Source of the DNA: HLUCCA09 sp038745585
GTDB taxonomy: Bacteria; Pseudomonadota; Alphaproteobacteria; Rhodobacterales; Rhodobacteraceae
Length of the DNA: 64,000 bases
Reading direction: 5' to 3'
NCBI GenBank assembly: GCA_038745585.1
Contig: JBCDLH010000006.1
Coordinates: 1 to 64,000, forward strand
Made by a program: the position numbers and the translations under genes. Position 1 is the first letter of the stretch. Every line of letters starts with the position of its first letter. Of this stretch, positions 59,622 through 64,000 are shown in pieces. A model generated the notes under the pieces. The model did not search any database. It was not told the origin of the DNA and saw only the letters and a list, made by a program, of their open reading frames with translations.

Positions 59622-60497
59622 ATGGGAGCACAGCTCACAGCGCGGCACAATTTGATGCATTCTGGTAATGCGCTTTCAACCGATGTTGCGGGTGTGCGCC
59701 TTTATTGGCTGGGTCAAGCTGGTTTTCTAATCCATGGCGGCGGCCTCACGCTTGCGATCGATCCTTATCTGTCGAACGCGCTCGAGAAAAAGTACGAAGG
59801 TACGGCCACGCCGCATTCTCGAATGATGCCGCCGCCAGTCCAAGTTAACGAGCTCTCGAGCATTGACTATGTTCTCTGTACCCATCGTCACACCGACCAT
59901 ATGGATCCAGCCACTCTGCGTGGACTTCAGGCTTCGAATTCAAGGGTGCGCATGATCATGCCCCTCGGGGCGCGCGATCACGTTTTGAGACTTGGACTCG
60001 ATCTATCGCGCGTCAGTTTCATTAATGCAGATCAGAGCTATCCCTTGATAAAGGATTGCCGGGTGACTGCAATCGCTGCCGCGCATGAGCAATTCGACAA
60101 GACGGTGGACGGATATTACCCCTACCTTGGCTACGCGATCCAATTCATAGGTTTTACAATCTATCATTCGGGCGATTGCGTCCCGTATGAAGGTCTGAAT
60201 GAGACGGTGGGAGCTCAAAATACGGATCTTGCCCTTTTGCCGGTCAACGGACGGCGCCCGGACTTGCAGCAGAAAGGCGTTGCGGGGAACTTTACAGCGG
60301 AAGAGGCAGCGCTCCTCTGCAAGGCGGCGCGGATCCCAAACTTGATCATGCATCACTTTGGCATGTTTGCCTTCAATACGGTCGATCCAGAAAAAGCCCT
60401 GTCGGATGTCCTGCGCGTTAATCCTGCATTGACGAGTATGGCCGCTGCGGTCGGCGTTGAGTATCGGCTGAGCGCCTGCCGGAACGACGCCGTATAA
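59622..60497 (+). CDS. Metallo-beta-lactamase-fold lactonase, UlaG-like
   Basis: A 291-residue MBL-fold protein of the L-ascorbate-6-phosphate lactonase (UlaG) type. The metal site is CTHRHTDHMDP (near residue 87), with further ligands in IAAAHEQFD, YHSGDCVPYEG and the C-terminal IMHHFGMF. LYWLGQAGFLI and LAIDPYLS are typical N-terminal motifs. It would open a phosphorylated or free sugar lactone. It is divergent from the shikimate-dehydrogenase-like gene with clustered repeats in between. An in-frame ATG at codon 12 is an alternative start. Confidence 0.82.
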   Translation: MGAQLTARHNLMHSGNALSTDVAGVRLYWLGQAGFLIHGGGLTLAIDPYLSNALEKKYEGTATPHSRMMPPPVQVNELSSIDYVLCTHRHTDHMDPATLRGLQASNSRVRMIMPLGARDHVLRLGLDLSRVSFINADQSYPLIKDCRVTAIAAAHEQFDKTVDGYYPYLGYAIQFIGFTIYHSGDCVPYEGLNETVGAQNTDLALLPVNGRRPDLQQKGVAGNFTAEEAALLCKAARIPNLIMHHFGMFAFNTVDPEKALSDVLRVNPALTSMAAAVGVEYRLSACRNDAV

Positions 60498-60639
60498 CCG
60501 CCACTAGCGGCGCGGCCGGGCAAAACCAGCACTGCCACATCCCCGCGTCACACACCGCTTCCCCGCTTTATCGACCTCAGGCGATGATCTGCGCCGCCGC
60601 AATGCCTATATGCTGCGACGAAGCAGCGGGATCGGCGAA

Positions 60640-61548
60640 ATGAAAGCAAAGTCTGTGCGACGCAGCTTGGTCGGGTGGGCTATCGCGGCGGCCCTGATTC
60701 TCGCGCCTTTGGTTGTTGTCGGGGCAAATATGATCGGTCGCTACTCAGGGCTGACGGTCGACCGGGAAAGCCCGGACGCGGTGTTGGCGAGGCTCGGGCC
60801 CCATTTCGAGGTCACCCGTCCGGACTGGCCCGGGCCTTACCCCACGGCACTCCTTTTTTCCGGCTGTGATGGCCCGAGTTCCAACATTGCCGCATGGGCG
60901 GCGGCGATGGCGGAACGCGGCTGGGCGACCATCATGATCGATAGCCACACGCCGCGCGGCTTGCACGAGCCACAGCTTTGGCCACTTGTCTGCGCGGGGC
61001 AAGTCATGACTGGGGCGGAACGGGCCGGCGACGTGGCCGTCGCGCTGGCCCACGCGCGCGCGCTTTCTTTCGTAGATGCCGAACGGATCGCCCTTATCGG
61101 CGCCTCCCATGGCGGCTGGGCGATCTTGGAGTTTTTATCGATGGCGGATCACGGCGAGGTCCCCATCACGCTGACGGACTGGCCGATCGGGATGCATGCG
61201 CCTGCGACCGAAGGCGTGCGCGGGGCCGTCCTCCTCTATCCCTATTGTGGGGAACTCAATCGCGCCTCGTGGCTCGGTTGGGAGAGCGAGATCCCGATGT
61301 TGTTCCTCCTTGCAGAGGGCGATCTTGTGGCCGACGAGGAGGATTGCCTCGATGTCATCGAACGCGAAGTCGCGCGCGGCTTGCCGCTCGAGGCAGAAGT
61401 CTTCACGGGCGTGACGCACGCGTTCGACCACGTGAGTTCGCTCGAATTCTCGCTCAACACGTATGACGCCGAGGCGTCTGCCCGCGCGTTTGAAATGATG
61501 GGTTCGTTTCTGGACCGGTCGTTGCGATTCACGCCGGCCGCGCAGTGA
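60640..61548 (+). CDS. Dienelactone-hydrolase-family alpha/beta hydrolase, membrane-anchored
   Basis: A 302-residue protein with an N-terminal membrane anchor or uncleaved signal (VGWAIAAALILAPLVVVGAN) and an alpha/beta-hydrolase fold. The nucleophile elbow is GASHGG (Ser near residue 165), the acid is in EGDLVADEED and the histidine in THAFDH. LFSGCDGPSSN near the start is the oxyanion-hole region. The start is uncertain (60610 or 60640). A single gene; the substrate is unknown. Confidence 0.8.
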   Translation: MKAKSVRRSLVGWAIAAALILAPLVVVGANMIGRYSGLTVDRESPDAVLARLGPHFEVTRPDWPGPYPTALLFSGCDGPSSNIAAWAAAMAERGWATIMIDSHTPRGLHEPQLWPLVCAGQVMTGAERAGDVAVALAHARALSFVDAERIALIGASHGGWAILEFLSMADHGEVPITLTDWPIGMHAPATEGVRGAVLLYPYCGELNRASWLGWESEIPMLFLLAEGDLVADEEDCLDVIEREVARGLPLEAEVFTGVTHAFDHVSSLEFSLNTYDAEASARAFEMMGSFLDRSLRFTPAAQ

Positions 61549-61805
61549 GTAGGTGCGACAGGTCAAGAATGCTTCCAATCCGCGTATAGCGGCCCCAAGG
61601 CAGGTCTCAGCGTGATCGCTGGACTAGGCGCGGTTGGCTCCCCGCGCCCGAGCCATAACAAAGCTTTGCCCCAGGGCTCGAAGCGTAGGAGGCCCTTGTC
61701 TTTATTCTGCGTGGGTCGCATTGCGAGGGTGAGGACACCGTCGGCACCCGCTGGGGCGGCGCGTGGCCCGTGCCTCGACACGCGACGATCAAAGCGGAGA
61801 ATGAC

Positions 61806-62096
61806 ATGCCCAAAGGCTACATTATCGGACACATAACGGTGCGCGACGCGGAAGCTTACAAAGAGTATGTCCGCCTGGACACGCCGCTCATGGTCGACCG
61901 TCACGGTGGGACGTTCCTGATCCGCGGCGGTCCTTCCGAGCTCAAGGAGGGCGAGGCCCACGCAAGGCATGTCTTGATCGAGTTTGAAAGCTACGCCGCT
62001 GCTCTGGCCGCCTACAATGATCCAGAGTACCAGGACGTCGCCGAAATCCGCCGGCGCACGGCCGACAGCACGATGATCGTGGTCGAGGGCGTTTAG
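61806..62096 (+). CDS. DUF1330 protein
   Basis: A 96-residue DUF1330 protein of the dimeric ferredoxin-like (alpha+beta barrel) fold: PKGYIIGHITVRDAEAYKEY at the start, GGTFLIRGG in the middle and LIEFESYAAALAAYNDPEYQ near the end. GCGGAG lies eight bases before the ATG. These proteins are common, and their function is not established. It overlaps the convergent ATPase gene by four bases at the 3' ends. Confidence 0.9.
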   Translation: MPKGYIIGHITVRDAEAYKEYVRLDTPLMVDRHGGTFLIRGGPSELKEGEAHARHVLIEFESYAAALAAYNDPEYQDVAEIRRRTADSTMIVVEGV

Positions 62097-64000
62097 GTCG
62101 AGGCGTCGCCGCCCGGTGCCCCAGCGCTGATGGCCGGGGCACTGTGCAAGACCTGGCCACCCAGATCGCGAAAGGCGCGTTGACGGCAGGAAAAGACGAT
62201 GACCTGCTGATCCATCGCTTGCCGTGTCAGCGCGTCGAACATTGCCCCGATCCGGTCGTCATCGGAGAAAATCAGCGCATCATCGAGGATGAGCGGCGTC
62301 GGCCGCCCGTCGCGTGCCAACATCCGGGCGAAGGCGAGCCGCACCATTAGCGCGATTTGCTCCCGCGTGCCGCCTGAGAGCATGTCGAAGGGTTCGCCCG
62401 TTCCCCGACGCACAAGCTCTGTGGGCAGGAGGCTATCGGCATCGATGCGCAACTCCGCCTCCGGCCAGATCAGGCGCAAAAGCGGGTCTAGTTCCTTTAA
62501 GACTGGCGCCACGTAACGGGTGCGCGCCGAGCTGCGCGCCGCATCGAGGGCTGCGGCCAGGCAGCGCAGAGTGGCCACCTCATCTTCCAGCCCGCCGACC
62601 CGCTGTTCGGCTGCAAAAAGGCGGTCGTTGGTCTCCGCCAGTTCCTCCTCAATAGCTTCACTTGCCGTCGCACGGATCTCGGCATCGAGCGCGCCGCGCC
62701 GGATCGATAGCGTTTGGACCTCGCTGCGGAGGTTTTCGAGCGCTTCTTTGGCGCGCGCGTGCCGGGCGCGGAGGAGGTCGAGATCCGGTGCTCCGGCCTC
62801 AAGCTCGGCACGCCGTGCGGCTGCGTTCTCGGCATTGCGTCGCTGTTCGGCCAGATGGGCATCGGCCGAGTTGAGTGCGGCGGTGGGTGCGCCGCCGCTG
62901 GCGAGTGCCTGGTCCGCGCGCATCTGACGGCTGTCCGCTGCGCCACGCTCGGCGTCGGCCCGTGCCAGAGCGCTGCGTGCGTGGTCCCGGCCTTCGCGGG
63001 CGTCCCGCAGCTTGATTTCGGCATCGTCCAGCGCCTGCGATGCGGCCCGCTCCGCGGCGGCAGCCTCCACGCTCGGCGGAAGGCCGTCGTCCGCCGCCGC
63101 AGGCTCGGCGATTGCGGCGAGCGCGGCGCGAAGCGCATCGATGCCGTCGGGCGCCTCCGCTGTGAGGCGCGCCATTGCCTCTAGTGCCGCCGTCTCGGCG
63201 GTTTTGCGCGAAACAAGCGCAGCCTCGGCGGCGGCAAGGTCGGGATAACCGGCCTGTGCCAGAGCCTTGGTCAGCGCGGTCTCGGCTGTGGCGACATCGG
63301 CGCCGTCCGTGCCCGCGCCAGGGTCCAGCAAAAGGCGGCCGATCCCGTCTAGGACCAGCGTTGTTGGTTCTGAAATCGGGCAGCGTATTTCCCCGGACAG
63401 CGCCGTGTCGCCGATGCGAACGCGTCCCGGGCCGTCATAGATCACACGGATCGCGGGCGCGGCGTAGACCCGCGCCTGTTTGGCGAGTGTGACGGCAGTT
63501 TTCAGCGCCCGCAAACGGTCCACAACCTCCGGGTCCGGCCCCGCCAATGCTTCCGCCTGGGCCGTCTCATGAATGCTGCGCGCAGTCTCGGCCTTTTTCA
63601 AGCGTCCTTCGAGGCGTGCGCGCTGCGCGCCGGCCTCTGCCGCTTGTTCGGCAAAGACGGCGCGACGGTAGAGCTCTCGCGCGTCCTCCGCCGCGGCGCG
63701 CGCGGCGCTATGGTATTTGGACACAACAGAAAAGGCCTCTTCTTTAGCCCAAAGCTGCTTCTGCGCCTCTTGCTGCGCCTGGGACGTCTCCACGACAGCA
63801 ACGGCCGCCGCCGTTTGCTCTTCGATCGCGTCGGCCAGTCGTTTCCGGCCGTCCCGCGCCACGTCGAGAAGCGCTCGTGCCGTTACTTCGGCGTCTCGCG
63901 CGGATAGCAGTGTCGCGTTGTAGCGCTCGCCCTCGGCAAGCGCCGAGTTGGCGGCGGCCAACGCCTGTTCTCGCTCGGCGGCAAGTTCGGGGTCGGCCAG
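62093..64000 (-). CDS. YhaN-like AAA/SMC-type ATPase, C-terminal part (partial)
   Basis: At least 635 residues, open to the right edge and therefore lacking its N-terminus. It has long Ala/Glu/Arg-rich coiled-coil stretches broken by a central globular part, then an ABC-type head: signature MLSGGTREQIALMVRLAFARM, read as LSGGTREQ, Walker B LILDDALIFSDDDR and the final VIVFSCRQRA. The Walker A would be outside the window. This layout matches YhaN-type proteins, usually paired with a YhaO/SbcD-like nuclease for DNA processing; the partner would lie beyond the window on the right. Confidence 0.83.
   Translation of the reverse strand: MADPELAAEREQALAAANSALAEGERYNATLLSARDAEVTARALLDVARDGRKRLADAIEEQTAAAVAVVETSQAQQEAQKQLWAKEEAFSVVSKYHSAARAAAEDARELYRRAVFAEQAAEAGAQRARLEGRLKKAETARSIHETAQAEALAGPDPEVVDRLRALKTAVTLAKQARVYAAPAIRVIYDGPGRVRIGDTALSGEIRCPISEPTTLVLDGIGRLLLDPGAGTDGADVATAETALTKALAQAGYPDLAAAEAALVSRKTAETAALEAMARLTAEAPDGIDALRAALAAIAEPAAADDGLPPSVEAAAAERAASQALDDAEIKLRDAREGRDHARSALARADAERGAADSRQMRADQALASGGAPTAALNSADAHLAEQRRNAENAAARRAELEAGAPDLDLLRARHARAKEALENLRSEVQTLSIRRGALDAEIRATASEAIEEELAETNDRLFAAEQRVGGLEDEVATLRCLAAALDAARSSARTRYVAPVLKELDPLLRLIWPEAELRIDADSLLPTELVRRGTGEPFDMLSGGTREQIALMVRLAFARMLARDGRPTPLILDDALIFSDDDRIGAMFDALTRQAMDQQVIVFSCRQRAFRDLGGQVLHSAPAISAGAPGGDAST

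Overview
The window is high-G+C DNA from a marine alphaproteobacterium, most likely a Rhodobacteraceae (roseobacter-type) chromosome. The evidence is the complete Na+-pumping NADH:quinone reductase locus with its nqrM/apbE maturation genes, an initiator tRNA with the alphaproteobacterial form, the glxBCD-glnT glutamine/glutamate-synthase-like module, and many substrate-binding-protein-dependent ABC importers with GntR, LysR, XRE-cupin and RpiR regulators. No rRNA, CRISPR array, prophage or replication origin was seen. The left edge cuts a transposase gene and the right edge cuts a large SMC/RecN-like ATPase.

Layout. 1-2570: truncated transposase, class III alcohol (formaldehyde) dehydrogenase with an eroded structural-zinc site, a 635-base gene-free stretch with one large hairpin, tRNA-fMet followed by a tandem copy of its 3' end plus terminator, and a 60-aa membrane protein. 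2568-9886: apbE-nqrM facing nqrABCDEF. 9926-12250: wrecked D-lactate dehydrogenase gene beside an intact L-lactate dehydrogenase with a palindromic operator. 12395-18140: XRE-cupin regulator, glxB, glxC, glxD, LysE exporter, type III glutamine synthetase. 18276-25063: diiron desaturase-like oxygenase with its Rieske ferredoxin, phytanoyl-CoA-dioxygenase-like enzyme, aminopeptidase-T/NicX-like protein, LysR regulator with a perfect 19-bp palindrome, Rieske oxygenase, MATE pump. 25151-29730: LysR regulator and a polar amino-acid ABC importer.

30004-35521 holds what looks like a complete, unnamed catabolic route. A translationally coupled operon encodes an aminotransferase and a two-subunit thiamine-diphosphate decarboxylase (ComDE type). 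Divergently from it run a DoeB/AstE-like deacylase and an aldehyde dehydrogenase. Read together: N-acyl amino acid -> amino acid -> 2-oxo acid -> aldehyde -> carboxylic acid. The true substrate is not evident from sequence.

36558-42620 is a xylose operon (xylF, xylH, xylG, xylB, xylA) without a local regulator. 42849-45818 pairs a CRTAC1 (FG-GAP/ASPIC) secreted protein with a MauG-like di-haem peroxidase. 46114-58196 is a divergent carbohydrate regulon: a GntR regulator, MBL-fold lactonase-like enzyme, HAD phosphatase, class II aldolase and FGGY kinase on one side; a CUT1 sugar importer, UPF0261 (Tm-1-like) protein and second class II aldolase on the other; an RpiR regulator at the end. A shared operator-like sequence lies on both sides of the GntR gene. 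58392-60497 carries a shikimate-dehydrogenase-like gene and a UlaG-like lactonase with A+T-richer coding than their neighbours. The last 3.4 kb holds a dienelactone-hydrolase-like protein, a DUF1330 protein and the C-terminal part of a YhaN-like ATPase.

All three ABC importer operons have a hairpin in the gap between the binding-protein gene and the next permease gene, fitting differential mRNA stability. Calls are from reading the sequence and family knowledge; no database search was possible.
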